A stretch of DNA of 64,000 nucleotides. Origin: an uncultured Bacteroidota bacterium (GTDB taxonomy: Bacteria > Bacteroidota > Rhodothermia > Rhodothermales > Salinibacteraceae). The stretch is taken from contig CAJXLV010000002.1 in assembly GCA_913056185.1 (NCBI GenBank), forward strand, positions 62,001 to 126,000, read 5' to 3'. A program made the translations under genes and the position numbers. Below, one piece after another: positions 1-10,737 of the stretch. Position 1 is the first letter of the stretch. The number at the start of each line of letters is the position of its first letter. A model generated the notes under the pieces. It worked only from the letters and a program-made list of their open reading frames with translations. It did not search any database and was not told where the DNA came from.

Positions 1-2571
1 TTTGGCGGCACTATCTTTCCCGTCAATCCCCGGCGGGACAGTGTGCTCGGCATCGAGGCGTACGAGAGCGTATCTGGCATTGAAGCAGACGTGGACCTGG
101 CCGTGATCGCCACGCCCGCCCCTACGGTGCCGGGCATTGTGGAGGAGTGCGGGGAGGCTGGGGTGGAGGGCCTCATCATTGTCTCGGCCGGCTTTCGGGA
201 GGTGGGGGAGGAAGGGGCCGAACTGGAGCACGACATTCGCCGGATTGCGCGTGCGTACGACATTCGCATCGTCGGGCCCAATTGCCTCGGCGTCATGCGC
301 CCGCCGAACGGCCTCAACGCCACCTTCGCCGGCTCGATGGCCAACACCGGCGACGTGGCCTTCGTGAGCCAGAGCGGCGCGCTTTTGACCTCCATCCTCG
401 ACTGGAGCTTCCGCGAAAACGTGGGCTTCAGTGCGTTCGTCTCCATCGGCTCCATGCTCGATGTGGACTGGGGCGACATGATCACCTACCTGGGCGACGA
501 CCCGCAGACGGAGAGCATTGTGCTCTACATGGAGTCGATTGGGAACGCGCGCTCGTTTTTGTCCGCGGCGCGCGATGTGGCGCAGAGCAAGCCCATCATC
601 GTGATCAAGGCCGGGCGCACGGAGGCCGCGGCGGAGGCGGCGGCCTCCCACACTGGCACCCTCACCGGCAGCGACGCGGTGCTCAATGCCGCGTTTCGCC
701 GCAGCGGGGTGCTGCGCGTGGACGACATCAACGACCTGTTCTACATGGCCGAGGTACTCGGCAAGCAGCCGCGCCCCAAGGGCCGCAACCTCACCATTCT
801 TACCAACGCGGGCGGCCCCGGCGTGCTGGCCACCGACGCCCTCATCGGGGGCGGCGGGGAGCTGACGCCCCTCTCCGAGGACGCCCTGGACGACTTCAAC
901 GAGATTCTGCCGGCTGCCTGGAGCCATAGCAACCCCGTCGACATTCTGGGCGACGCCGACCCGGAGCGCTACGCGAAGTCGCTGGAGGTGGCGGCCAATG
1001 ACGACAACAGCGACGGCCTGCTGGTCGTCCTCACGCCACAGGCGATGACCGCGCCCACCAAGACGGCCGAGCACCTGCGGCCTTACGCCCGCGACAACGA
1101 CAAGCCCATCCTCGCCAGCTGGATGGGGGGCGACGCGGTGTCCCCCGGAGAGAAGACCCTGAACGAGGCCGGCCTGCCGACCTTTGCCTATCCGGACACG
1201 GCGGCGCGTGTGTTCAACCACATGTGGCGCTACAGCTACAACCTGCGGGCCCTCTACGAGACGCCCAGCCTGCCGGCCGATGAAGAAGGCATCCCGGACC
1301 GCGACACGGCCGCCAACATCGTCGAGGAGACCCACGAGAGCGGGCGCGTGCTCATGACCGAGTACGCCTCCAAGCGATTGCTCTCGGCCTACGGCATCCC
1401 GACGGTGGAGACGCGCATCGCTGAAACGGCCGACGAGGCGATCGCCGCTGCCCAGGAGATTGGCTATCCGGTCGCCGTCAAGATCCACTCCACGTCCATT
1501 ACCCACAAGTCGGACGTCGGTGGCGTCAAGCTGGGCCTTGGCACCGACGAGGCCGTTGCGGAGGCCTTCCGTACGATTGAGGGCAACGTGACCCCCGACG
1601 GCTTCGACGGGGTGACGGTGCAGCCGATGATCGACCGCACGGACGGCTACGAGCTCATCATTGGGAGCAGCATGGACGAACAGTTCGGCCCCGTGTTGCT
1701 CTTCGGCTCCGGCGGCCAACTGGTGGAGGTCTACAAGGACCGGGCGCTCGGCCTCCCCCCGCTCAACACCACGCTCGCGCGGCGCATGATGGAGCAGACC
1801 GACATCTACGAGGCGCTGGAGGGCGTGCGGGGGCGGGCGCCGGTGGATCTCGATGCCCTGGAGTCGCTGCTCGTCCGCTTCAGCCAGCTGGTGGTGGAGC
1901 AGCCGCGGGTAAAAGAAATCGACGTAAACCCGTTGCTGGCCCGCCCCGGAGAGGGAGGGCTGCTGGCCCTCGATGCGCGCGTGGTGCTGCATCCCCCCTC
2001 TACCGGCGAGACGGAGCTTCCCACCTCTGCCATCCGCCCCTATCCGCGCCAGTACATAGGCACCCACGCGGTGGAGGGCGAGGACATCACGATCCGCCCC
2101 ATTCGGCCCGAGGATGAGCCCAAGCTGGTGACCTTCCACGAGCGCCTCTCGGAGCGCAGTGTCTACCTGCGCTACGCCAATCTCATGAAGTTGGAACAGC
2201 GCGTGGCCCACGACCGCCTCGCCCGCATCTGCTTCATCGACTACGACCGCGAGATGGCCCTCGTGGCCGAGCGGGCCACGACGGACGACGAGACCCAGAT
2301 CATCGGTGTGGGGCGCCTGACCAAGCAGCCCGGCCGCAGTGAAGCGGAGTTTGGCATGCTCGTGATCGATGAGTACCAGGGCGAGGGAGTTGGCACCGAG
2401 CTGCTGCGCCGTCTCATCGATGTGGGCGAGACGGAAGGGCTCGACCGCATTACGGCCGACATCCTTCAGCAAAATCACGCCATGCAGCGCGTCTGCGAAA
2501 AGCTTGGGTTCGATCTGGTGCGCGGCAACGGGCGCGATATGGTGAAGGCAGTGAAGCCGCTCGGGACGTAG
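1..2571 (+). CDS. NDP-forming acyl-CoA synthetase fused to GNAT acetyltransferase, 5'-truncated
   Basis: The frame is open from base 1, so the start lies upstream; 856 codons are visible. Domains in order are a CoA-binding Rossmann domain (to about nt 400), a succinyl-CoA-ligase-like part with [10 protein letters not shown] near nt 646 (its His is the phosphohistidine expected in the family), an ATP-grasp domain (about nt 1330-2000, with [19 protein letters not shown]), and a C-terminal GNAT domain (about nt 2080-2560) with the acetyl-CoA loop [12 protein letters not shown]. This matches the Pat-type protein acetyltransferase or ADP-forming acetate-CoA ligase architecture. Which activity dominates cannot be told from sequence. 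Cytoplasmic. No partner gene is visible downstream; the next gene runs the other way. Confidence 0.88.
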   Translation, partial: FGGTIFPVNPRRDSVLGIEAYESVSGIEADVDLAVIATPAPTVPGIVEECGEAGVEGLIIVSAGFREVGEEGAELEHDIRRIARAYDIRIVGPNCLGVMRPPNGLNATFAGSMANTGDVAFVSQSGALLTSILDWSFRENVGFSAFVSIGSMLDVDWGDMITYLGDDPQTESIVLYMESIGNARSFLSAARDVAQSKPIIVIKAGRTEAAAEAAASHTGTLTGSDAVLNAAFRRSGVLRVDDINDLFYMAEVLGKQPRPKGRNLTILTNAGGPGVLATDALIGGGGELTPLSEDALDDFNEILPAAWSHSNPVDILGDADPERYAKSLEVAANDDNSDGLLVVLTPQAMTAPTKTAEHLRPYARDNDKPILASWMGGDAVSPGEKTLNEAGLPTFAYPDTAARVFNHMWRYSYNLRALYETPSLPADEEGIPDRDTAANIVEETHESGRVLMTEYASKRLLSAYGIPTVETRIAETADEAIAAAQEIGYPVAVKIHSTSITHKSDVGGVKLGLGTDEAVAEAFRTIEGNVTPDGFDGVTVQPMIDRTDGYELIIGSSMDEQFGPVLLFGSGGQLVEVYKDRALGLPPLNTTLARRMMEQTDIYEALEGVRGRAPVDLDALESLLVRFSQLVVEQPRVKEIDVNPLLARPGEGGLLALDARVVLHPPSTGETELPTSAIRPYPRQYIGTHAVEGEDITIRPIRPEDEPKLVTFHERLSERSVYLRYANLMKLEQRVAHDRLARICFIDYDREMALVAERATTDDETQIIGVGRLTKQPGRSEAEFGMLVIDEYQGEGVGTELLRRLIDVGETEGLDRITADILQQNHAMQRVCEKLGFDLVRGNGRDMVKAVKPLGT

Positions 2572-2643
2572 CGCTTTTCTGCCGGGCGGCGGCCGTCCGT
2601 GAGCACGCGTCGGCGGATCTCAGCGGGGCGTTCCAGAGCAACG

Positions 2644-3249
2644 TTACTCCGGCGGCGCCCCCTCGCTGGTATACGCCGCCCAGAGCATCTCGAACGTGCG
2701 GTCGATCATCTCATCATCGAGGGCAAGGCCATCGTTGAGGTGCTCCTGCACGAGGTGGCTCAGCGCGCCTGTAAAGAAGGAGGCGTACACCGATTCGGGG
2801 AGTGGCGCAAAGAGGCCTTGTGCCACCCCGTCCTCGTAGATCTGCCGAAACGGGGCCCGCAGGTCCTCCGTTTGGGCGCGGCGTTTGGCCCGCAGGTAGG
2901 CCGACGACTCGTACTTCAGGATAAAGCGGTAGAGCCGCGGGCAGTCGATGTAGTTTAGAATTACCGCCCGCCAGGTGGTGTACAGGCGGTCGCGGACGGG
3001 GGCGCCCTCATCGAAGCCCATGTTAAGGACCGACCGATGGGCCTCCTCTCGGGCCGCCTCGTACAGCTCCTCTACGAGGTCCTCCTTGTTTTCGAAGTGG
3101 CGATAGATGGTGCCGGCGCCAACGCCCGCCTCGTCTGCGAGAGCAGACATCGAGGTGTCCCGAAATCCGTGCTCGTCAAACAGACGCAGCGCGGCCTCCA
3201 GTATGGTTCCTCGCGTACCTTCAATGTGCCGAATCGGTCTGCGTACCAT
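2644..3249 (-). CDS. TetR/AcrR family transcriptional regulator
   Basis: A 201-residue protein with a classic N-terminal TetR helix-turn-helix: the segment TILEAALRLFDEHGFRDTSM is followed by ADEAGVGAGTIYRHFENKED. The rest is a helical ligand-binding domain typical of the family. I chose the ATG at 3249 (MVRRPIRH) because it places the HTH at the usual distance from the N terminus; an in-frame ATG at 3306 would add 19 residues without family character. TetR proteins usually repress a neighbouring or their own gene. Here the upstream side (3250-3500) holds only a tandem repeat, and the downstream neighbour is the acyl-CoA synthetase, convergent with it. The ligand is unknown. Confidence 0.85.
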   Translation of the reverse strand: MVRRPIRHIEGTRGTILEAALRLFDEHGFRDTSMSALADEAGVGAGTIYRHFENKEDLVEELYEAAREEAHRSVLNMGFDEGAPVRDRLYTTWRAVILNYIDCPRLYRFILKYESSAYLRAKRRAQTEDLRAPFRQIYEDGVAQGLFAPLPESVYASFFTGALSHLVQEHLNDGLALDDEMIDRTFEMLWAAYTSEGAPPE

Positions 3250-3404
3250 CTTCGGAGCAAGAAAACGAACATTCCGCAAAGGAATACCCCCCGAAATGGG
3301 TTCCATTTCTTTCTGTCTTCATGTATTGGCCCCTCGGTGGGAGGAAGAAGTGTGAACGGCAAGGTTCAGTTGTGCGCGATGCCTGGAGGCTCCCACGTGG
3401 TGAA

Positions 3405-3458
3405 TGATCCAGTGGTGCGTCATTCAGTGGTGCGTCATTCAGTGGCACGTCATTCATG
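3405..3458. repeat. 15-bp tandem repeat, about 3.6 copies
   Basis: Units of the form tcattcagtggtgcg run head to tail at 3405, 3420, 3435 and (partial) 3450, with a few substitutions in the outer copies. The array lies between the TetR gene and the groEL terminator, outside any convincing coding frame. It is one of several loci in this window with tandem duplications of 13-16 bp. Confidence 0.85.
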
Positions 3459-3511
3459 GGCGAGATCGCATCGGGCATGACCCGGCAGGGGCGCGGACGG
3501 CAGTCCCCAAC

Positions 3512-3547
3512 AAAAAACTGCCCCTTCCGGAGGGCCGGAAGGGGCAG
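3512..3547 (-). terminator. Rho-independent terminator of the groES-groEL operon
   Basis: A perfect 13-bp stem (ctgccccttccgg / ccggaaggggcag) with a 4-nt loop lies at 3518-3547. Read on the minus strand, six U residues follow it (A run at 3512-3517). It sits about 75 bp past the groEL stop codon, so it would end the groESL transcript. Confidence 0.9.
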
Positions 3548-3621
3548 CGTGCGTTGTGCAGTCGTCACGGTGCGGAGCGTCTGGGAAGCCCCAGACGGAG
3601 TGGTCCGCACGAGCGGATGGG

Positions 3622-5325
<1,704 letters not shown>

Positions 5326-5393
5326 TCAGTCGGAAATGTGGGGACAATCGGGCAACCGCGGCGCAACGCGCCATGCGGGCAACCGAGTAGCCG

Positions 5394-5684
5394 CTATCCT
5401 TCGACGATGCCGAAGATGTCGCTCTCGCGCATGATGAGGTACTCGTCACCGTCGAGCGTCACCTCGGTGCCGGCGTACTTGCCGTAGAGAACATCGTCGT
5501 GCTCCTCGACCGTCATCTCAATCCGGGTGCCGTCTTCTACGCGGCCCGGACCGATCGCGACGACCGTGCCTTCCTGCGGCTTCTCCTTCGCCGAGTCTGG
5601 GATGTATAGCCCACTTTCGGTCGTCTCGTCCGCCGGCTTCGGCTTGACGACGACGCGGTCGCCGAGGGGTTTGATGCTCGTCAT
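5394..5684 (-). CDS. groS: Co-chaperonin GroES (Hsp10)
   Basis: A 96-residue protein of normal GroES length, beginning [15 protein letters not shown] with the conserved mobile-loop region [20 protein letters not shown]. The start at 5684 is chosen because it gives the family N terminus; an in-frame ATG at 5744 would overlap the CIRCE operator. It is the first gene of the groES-groEL operon and caps the GroEL ring. Regulation is probably by HrcA through the inverted repeat at 5738-5764. Confidence 0.97.
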   Translation of the reverse strand: MTSIKPLGDRVVVKPKPADETTESGLYIPDSAKEKPQEGTVVAIGPGRVEDGTRIEMTVEEHDDVLYGKYAGTEVTLDGDEYLIMRESDIFGIVEG

Positions 5685-5737
5685 GATTGGTTCAGAATGC
5701 CTTGTGAATGGGGGATTGGGCGAGACTTTTTGTCTTG

Positions 5738-5764
5738 TTATCACTCACCAGTGGCGAGTGATAA
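5738..5764 (-). promoter_or_regulatory. CIRCE element (HrcA operator)
   Basis: The inverted repeat ttatcactc-N9-gagtgataa is perfect over 9 bp in each arm with exactly 9 bp between them. That is the architecture of CIRCE (consensus TTAGCACTC-N9-GAGTGCTAA) with one changed base pair per arm. It lies 53 bp upstream of the groES start on the minus strand, where HrcA operators are found. HrcA itself is not in this window. Confidence 0.92.
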
Positions 5765-5993
5765 CAAATCGCTTGCTGCAACAGCGCTTGTTTTGCTGTG
5801 TTCCAGTCTCCCGGTGGGCAAAGAGGTGAAGATCTTTTAGCGTCCCGAGGGATCTGTGTTTGGGCGCCGGCACAAGGGCGCCCTGGCGGCTGAGGAGCGA
5901 ACCTTCGCGGGCGGTGCCATGTTGAGGGCAGCAGGGGGGAGCTTTTTCGAATGCAGCTTCTTTGAATGCAACGGTGCTGCTGTGGTCGTGGGC

Positions 5994-6485
5994 ATGTTTG
6001 GTCTCTCGCCGCCCCGTCTTCTCTGGTACGGATTGCTGGCGGGCACGAGTGGGATTCTTGCGCTTGCCCTGCTCCCGCCCTTCCTGCCGCCGGAGGTGGG
6101 AGGGATGCTGTCCCGGGCTTTTGCACCGGCCTGTCATCAAATGCCGGCGCGCTCGCCTCACATCGGCGGGGTGCCCATTGCGATCTGTGACCGGTGTACG
6201 GGAATTTACGCGGGCCTGGTACTGGGCGTATTGGGGACGGGATGGGGCCGCAGCCTGTGGCACCGCTTTGGGCCGTGGCGCCGCTACGTGCTGCTGGGGG
6301 CCCTCGTGCCACTGGGGCTGGATTGGGCCGCGCCGCTTGTGGGGCTGTGGCCGAGTGTGCCGCTGAGCCGAGCCCTTACAGGACTGCTGTTTGGGGGCGT
6401 GGCGGCAAGCTACATGACGCACCGACTCCGTCGTCGGGCGGTTCGGGCGATGAGATCGGGAGATGCAGCGGCGTCGCTTGGGTGA
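5994..6485 (+). CDS. DUF2085 family membrane protein
   Basis: A 163-residue protein with several hydrophobic segments and the DUF2085 signature: CHQMPARS followed by a short loop and AICDRCTGIYAG. Two Cys-containing motifs of this kind define the family, whose function is unknown. I chose the ATG at 5994 (MFGLSPPRLLW) because it directly precedes the first membrane segment; the frame stays open upstream to 5856 and an ATG at 5919 is possible. It is followed by another small membrane protein gene 136 bp downstream on the same strand. Confidence 0.75.
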   Translation: MFGLSPPRLLWYGLLAGTSGILALALLPPFLPPEVGGMLSRAFAPACHQMPARSPHIGGVPIAICDRCTGIYAGLVLGVLGTGWGRSLWHRFGPWRRYVLLGALVPLGLDWAAPLVGLWPSVPLSRALTGLLFGGVAASYMTHRLRRRAVRAMRSGDAAASLG

Positions 6486-6559
6486 GGAGGGGAGTCAGTG
6501 TAGGCGGTCCTGGACCGCGGGCGCCCGCGGCCTCCCAGAAGGCGGCCGTGCCGATGCAC

Positions 6560-6589
6560 TGTTGCTGTGCTCTGTGTTGCTGTGCTCTG
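6560..6589. repeat. 15-bp tandem duplication, two perfect copies
   Basis: The 15-mer tgttgctgtgctctg occurs twice in direct succession between the DUF2085 gene and the next membrane protein gene. It belongs to the set of short intergenic tandem duplications seen through the window. Confidence 0.85.
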
Positions 6590-6621
6590 TTTTCGCGCTG
6601 CTTTTCGTTTCTTTGTCTTCG

Positions 6622-7125
6622 ATGCTTATGACTTCTCGCCAGCAGTCGGTTCTGGTCGGGGCCGTCGCGACCGGCATTTTGAGCACTTCATACCTGGGAT
6701 TCATCAACACGCTCTGCTGTCTCGGGGTGATCATCGGCGGGGTGGTGACTGCGCAGCAGTACGCGAGCCGGACGGGCGGGCCTGTCGAGTCGGGCGATGG
6801 GGCGGTGTTGGGGGCGTTGGCGGGGGCCGGGGGCGCGGTGCTGGCGGCGTTGTTCGACGTTGTGCTCCGCCCCTTCAACCTCGATTCGCAGTCCATTCAG
6901 CAGGGCTTGCAGGAGCAGCTCATGCAGGGCATGAATGGAGGACAGGGCGTGTCGCCGGAGATGATGCAGCAAATGCAGGGCGAAGGACCCGGGCTCTTGT
7001 CTGTAATGGGGCTTGCGTTTCTTCTGCTAAACGTGATTGTGTTCGCCATCTTCGGGGCGATTGGGGGCGCGATTGGGGCGGCCATTTTTGGGGACGAGAC
7101 GAACGGCGGCGCGGACGGGGGGTAG
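6622..7125 (+). CDS. Small membrane protein of unknown function
   Basis: A 167-residue protein starting MLMTSRQQSVLVGAV. It has a Gly/Ala-rich hydrophobic N-terminal half (two or three segments around residues 8-85), a polar middle rich in Gln and Met (SPEMMQQMQGEG) and a final hydrophobic Gly-rich segment. This pattern resembles small Bacteroidota membrane proteins of the DUF4199-like kind, but I cannot assign a family. The ATG at 6622 is preferred because the sequence upstream (from 6463) is low-complexity and contains the 15-bp duplication. The following gene (mutY) is convergent. Confidence 0.6.
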   Translation: MLMTSRQQSVLVGAVATGILSTSYLGFINTLCCLGVIIGGVVTAQQYASRTGGPVESGDGAVLGALAGAGGAVLAALFDVVLRPFNLDSQSIQQGLQEQLMQGMNGGQGVSPEMMQQMQGEGPGLLSVMGLAFLLLNVIVFAIFGAIGGAIGAAIFGDETNGGADGG

Positions 7126-7209
7126 CCCGTGAAGGCGGAGGGTGTGCAGGAGTAGCCCGGCAGCCATCGTGGGGGCGGCGCCGTACGGCGCATCGCTTGG
7201 TGGAGGCGC

Positions 7210-8241
7210 TCAGTCGAAGAGCGAGGGCGCAGACTGACGCCGCTCCAGTTCTTCGATGAGGCGGCGGTTGGCGCGGGGGAAGGCGAAGTCGTCGAGCGCG
7301 TCGACGGGGACCCACTGCCACGGTTGATCCTCCCGCGCCTCCGGCGGGCCGTCGGTGAGGCGGCCTCGGAAGGCGTGCAGCGTAATTTTGAAGTGGGAAT
7401 AGGCGTGGGAGAGTGTGTAGAACGGCTCCACGTCGTCCATCCCCACGCCGAGCTCTTCTCGCACCTCCCGTCGGCACGCTTCCTCCATCGACTCGCCCTC
7501 CTCCTGCTTCCCGCCGGGAAACTCCCAGAGGCCCCCGAGCAGTCCGTCGTCCGGGCGCCGCTGGATGAGGAGGCGGCCTGCCTCGTCGAACACGAGCCCC
7601 ACGGCGATGTTGTGGTGCGGCACGGGCTCCGACTCGGGCGTGATGGGGTAGTCCTCCTCGGTCCCCGCATCGTGGGCCCGGCAGGCCTCGTTCAGGGGAC
7701 AGCGATCGCAGTGGGGCGTGCTGGGGGTGCAGACCAGCGCGCCGAGCTCCATCATCGCCTGGTTGAAGTCGCCGGGCTGGTCGTTGGCGAGCAGGTCGTT
7801 GGCAAGCGCGCGGAGCTGTCGCTGAGCGGTGCTCGTGGTGGCGTCTTCCTCCAAGGCAAAGACGCGGCTCAGCACGCGGGTCACGTTGCCGTCGAGCACC
7901 GCGTGTGGGTTCTCGTAGGCAATGGAGAGCACCGCAGCGGCCGTGTAGGGGCCGACGCCCTTCAGGTCTTTGATGGCGTCCATTGTGTCGGGGACGGAGC
8001 CGTCGTGCTCGTCGACGACGTGCTGGGCGGCCTCGTGGAGGTGGCGGGCGCGGGCGTAGAAACCGAGGCCCTCCCAGTGGTTCAGCACCTCGTCCCGCTC
8101 GGCCTCGGCGAGGGCCTCTACCGTCGGAAACGCCTCCAGGAAGCGGTGATAGTAGTCGCGCACCGTGTCGACGCGCGTCTGCTGCAGCATGATTTCCGAG
8201 ACCCAGATGCGGTACGGGTCGTCCGTCTCGCGCCAGGGCAT
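7210..8241 (-). CDS. mutY: A/G-specific adenine glycosylase MutY
   Basis: It removes adenine mispaired with 8-oxoguanine. The visible 343 residues carry the catalytic Glu in SEIMLQQTRV, the helix-hairpin-helix LKGVGPYTAAAV, the catalytic Asp in VLDGNVTRVLSR and the 4Fe-4S motif C-X6-C-X2-C-X5-C (CTPSTPHCDRCPLNEAC). A C-terminal NUDIX-like domain with GGLWEFPGGKQEEGE recognises 8-oxoguanine. The first ATG (8241) falls inside the conserved N-terminal motif: the frame continues upstream with DLLDWYHAHKRS before MPWRE. No ATG, GTG or TTG exists in that extension up to the stop near 8425, so the true start may be an ATT at 8329-8331 or the end may be eroded. Confidence 0.93.
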   Translation of the reverse strand: MPWRETDDPYRIWVSEIMLQQTRVDTVRDYYHRFLEAFPTVEALAEAERDEVLNHWEGLGFYARARHLHEAAQHVVDEHDGSVPDTMDAIKDLKGVGPYTAAAVLSIAYENPHAVLDGNVTRVLSRVFALEEDATTSTAQRQLRALANDLLANDQPGDFNQAMMELGALVCTPSTPHCDRCPLNEACRAHDAGTEEDYPITPESEPVPHHNIAVGLVFDEAGRLLIQRRPDDGLLGGLWEFPGGKQEEGESMEEACRREVREELGVGMDDVEPFYTLSHAYSHFKITLHAFRGRLTDGPPEAREDQPWQWVPVDALDDFAFPRANRRLIEELERRQSAPSLFD

Positions 8242-8427
8242 CGACCGCTTGTGCGCGTGGTACCAGTCGAGCAGATCCTGACGAAACGCGGTGCGCTGAG
8301 GGTCGGTGGGGGCGAGGGAACGGTCGGGAATGGCGGTAGGCGTGAGGGGTGAGGGGAGGCGGTGAGGCAGCGTTTGGCGTCGAAAAACGTCCAGCAGGAA
8401 TGTCCAGCAGGGGAGCGCTGGGCCTGT

Positions 8428-8811
8428 TCAGGATGAGAGGTCAATCCGAATCACGAGCGTGTCTCCGGGCGCATCGGGGCGGTGTGCCCGGAGGAGCACT
8501 TCGTGCATGCCCGGCGCGGCGTCTGTGGGGATCCAGGTGAACGATCGGCCGGCAGCGCCGCTCAGGGCGGGGCCGCGGAGGAGGGTGTAGCGGGCGACCG
8601 TGCGGCCCGCCAGCGTGGGAGGCAGCGGGAGGAGGAGTGGTGTCCCAGGCTCCGCAGCGGCGCGCAGAGTATCGGTGGGCGGCGCCTCCGGTGCAACCCG
8701 CGGTGCGGTTGCAGGTTCGAAAGGCTCGACGGCCGTCCGCCCCTGTGGACCGACCGGGCCGAGCATCCCCAGAGCCAGAAGAGCAAGGGCAGTGCGAGGC
8801 AGCAGCGTCAT
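8428..8811 (-). CDS. Small secreted protein with a possible Ig-like fold
   Basis: A 127-residue protein with an N-terminal signal peptide (MTLLPRTALALLALGML), a Pro/Ala-rich linker and a C-terminal region of beta-strand character ending GDTLVIRIDLSS. The C-terminal pattern resembles cadherin- or Ig-like domains that decorate surface proteins in this phylum, but the match is weak. A GTG at 8835 would add eight residues and overlap the divergent gene; the ATG at 8811 has a purine-rich ggtggg in front. Its start is only 16 nt from the divergent start at 8828. Confidence 0.55.
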   Translation of the reverse strand: MTLLPRTALALLALGMLGPVGPQGRTAVEPFEPATAPRVAPEAPPTDTLRAAAEPGTPLLLPLPPTLAGRTVARYTLLRGPALSGAAGRSFTWIPTDAAPGMHEVLLRAHRPDAPGDTLVIRIDLSS

Positions 8812-8827
8812 CAACCCACCTGGTGTG

Positions 8828-10639
8828 ATGAGCACTCATCGACAGCGTGTCCTATACCCAGCGGGGAGAGCGGTGTTGCTTCTCGCGATGGGCCTCGTCG
8901 GAGTCGGGGGGCTTCCCGGGGCGGCGGCGCAGACGTCTGTCTCCGCGTCCGTTCCGGCGGCGGCGCAGTGGCAGCTGGTGCTGGATGGAGCGCGTGCCGC
9001 CTGGCCCGACACTGTCCAGACCGCCTCCGCCGATCGTGTACGCCCGGTGGCCCGCCGCGTCCTGCGTCATTTTCGGCGCCGGGGCCGCTACTACGCCCGG
9101 GTCGATTCGGCGGTCGTGGACACGAGCGCGGCGCCCCCCTCCGTGCGCCTTCACGTCCACCGCGGCCCGCGGGTCCGCCTCGGCGCGCTCCGCATCGTGG
9201 GCGACAGCGCCCTCTCGGCCGACGAGCTGCGCCCGCTGATGCAGACCGAGATCGGCGAGCCGCTGCGCCGACGCCGCCTGGAGGCCGACATCCAGGCGCT
9301 GCTGGACCGGTACGAGCGGGCGGGCCATCCGCTTGCCCAGGTGCGCGTGGCCGAGACGCGACTCGTGGCAGACGCGCCGCCGCACCTGCGCATCACGCTT
9401 CGCATCGACGAGGGGCCACGGCTCTGGCTCCGCCGCATTGAGGTGCCCGACGATGCCCGCACGTCGCCGGAACTGCTGGCCCACCTGGCGGGCCTCGATG
9501 CGGGCGATCCGCTCCGCAACTACGACCCGGACGGCCTTCGGGAGCGGCTTCAGGGGCACGACATTTTCGAGCGCGTGGGGCCGCCGGAGCTGCGCGTGGC
9601 GGAAGACGGCGGCGCGGTGCTCCGCATTCCGGTCGACGAAGCCCCGCCGGGCGCGTTCGACGCGGTGCTGGGGTACCTGCCGCCATCGCAGACCCGAGGG
9701 TCGGGCCGGCTGGTGGGCAGCGGCCACCTGCTCCTGAAGCACTTGTTTGGGGGCGGCCGTCGGGCCGCGTTTGCGCTGGACCGCCGCCCAGGCCGCACGA
9801 GCATCTTCGACGTGTCCGTGACCGACCCCTATCTGCTGGGCCTCCCGCTCCGCATTGCTGGGCACTTCCGGGGCGAGCAGCGCGACTCCACGTACGGAGA
9901 GCGCGTGTACGAACTGGAGGGCGGGTACCGGCTGGGCACCGGCCTGGAGCTGACGGCCACCCTGAGCCGCGAGGTGGTGCGGCCCGGGCCGGCGGGCACG
10001 GCCTTCGTGGGCGGGCGGCAGCAGATTCCTCGTGCCACGACCCTCTTCTACGGCGGGGGCGTGCGCTTCGAACAGATCGATCGGCCCGAAAACCCGCGCC
10101 GGGGCCTTGCCGTGCGCCTGCAGGTGTCGCAGGGGCGCAAGGAGCGTCGGCGTGGACGCCTGACGCCCCAGGGAGACACCACACGAGCGACCGAGGACCT
10201 TCGGCAGGAGCGGGTGCAGGGCCGCATTCGCGCGTACCTCCCGTTGTTCGACCGGCAGGTGCTTGCGCTGGGGGGGGAGGCGTCCGTGCTTCTCAGCCGC
10301 GACTACGACCGGAGCGACTTGTTTCGGCTCGGGGGCGCCACGTCGCTCCGCGGGTACGACGAAGATCGGTTTCTGGGGAACGCGGTGGCGCGGGGGCTTC
10401 TGGAGTACCGCCTGCAACTCGACCGCGCCTCGTACGCCCACGCCTTCGTTGATCTCGGCTACGTGGCGCGTCCCGCCCTGGAGGGCACCCGTGCCACGCG
10501 GGGGTGGCACCCCGGCTACGGCCTCGGTGCCCACCTCCAAACCGCCATCGGGCGCCTTTCGGCCACCTACGCGCTCAATCCCGACGTGCAAAGCCCCGCC
10601 AACGGACGCGTGCACCTGGGCCTGTCCGTGGGGCTCTGA
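8828..10639 (+). CDS. BamA/TamA-like outer-membrane protein with POTRA domains
   Basis: A 603-residue protein beginning with a signal peptide (MSTHRQRVLYPAGRAVLLLA...AAAQ). POTRA-like segments follow (about residues 75-265, for example VRLGALRIVGDSALSADELR), then a C-terminal beta-barrel with the Omp85-type end RLGGATSLRGYDEDRFLGN, which matches the conserved (V/I)RG(Y/F) barrel motif. Proteins of this family insert or translocate outer-membrane proteins. It is shorter than BamA (about 800 residues) and closer to TamA or the bacterial surface antigen group. The ATG at 8828 is preferred because it gives an intact signal peptide; upstream sequence in the frame overlaps the opposite gene. Confidence 0.82.
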   Translation: MSTHRQRVLYPAGRAVLLLAMGLVGVGGLPGAAAQTSVSASVPAAAQWQLVLDGARAAWPDTVQTASADRVRPVARRVLRHFRRRGRYYARVDSAVVDTSAAPPSVRLHVHRGPRVRLGALRIVGDSALSADELRPLMQTEIGEPLRRRRLEADIQALLDRYERAGHPLAQVRVAETRLVADAPPHLRITLRIDEGPRLWLRRIEVPDDARTSPELLAHLAGLDAGDPLRNYDPDGLRERLQGHDIFERVGPPELRVAEDGGAVLRIPVDEAPPGAFDAVLGYLPPSQTRGSGRLVGSGHLLLKHLFGGGRRAAFALDRRPGRTSIFDVSVTDPYLLGLPLRIAGHFRGEQRDSTYGERVYELEGGYRLGTGLELTATLSREVVRPGPAGTAFVGGRQQIPRATTLFYGGGVRFEQIDRPENPRRGLAVRLQVSQGRKERRRGRLTPQGDTTRATEDLRQERVQGRIRAYLPLFDRQVLALGGEASVLLSRDYDRSDLFRLGGATSLRGYDEDRFLGNAVARGLLEYRLQLDRASYAHAFVDLGYVARPALEGTRATRGWHPGYGLGAHLQTAIGRLSATYALNPDVQSPANGRVHLGLSVGL

Positions 10640-10687
10640 GAGGCTTCTGAGAACTGGGGGATAGGGAACCGGAGCGCGAGCGCCGAC

Positions 10688-10717
10688 GCACGAGTCAAAA
10701 CCGCACGACTCAAAACA
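10688..10717. repeat. 15-bp tandem duplication
   Basis: Two adjacent near-identical units, gcacgagtcaaaacc and gcacgactcaaaaca, lie in the short gap between the convergent barrel-protein and arylsulfotransferase-like genes. No U-run or stem marks a terminator here. Confidence 0.75.
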
Positions 10718-10737
10718 AGGCGTAGGGACGCCTCTGG

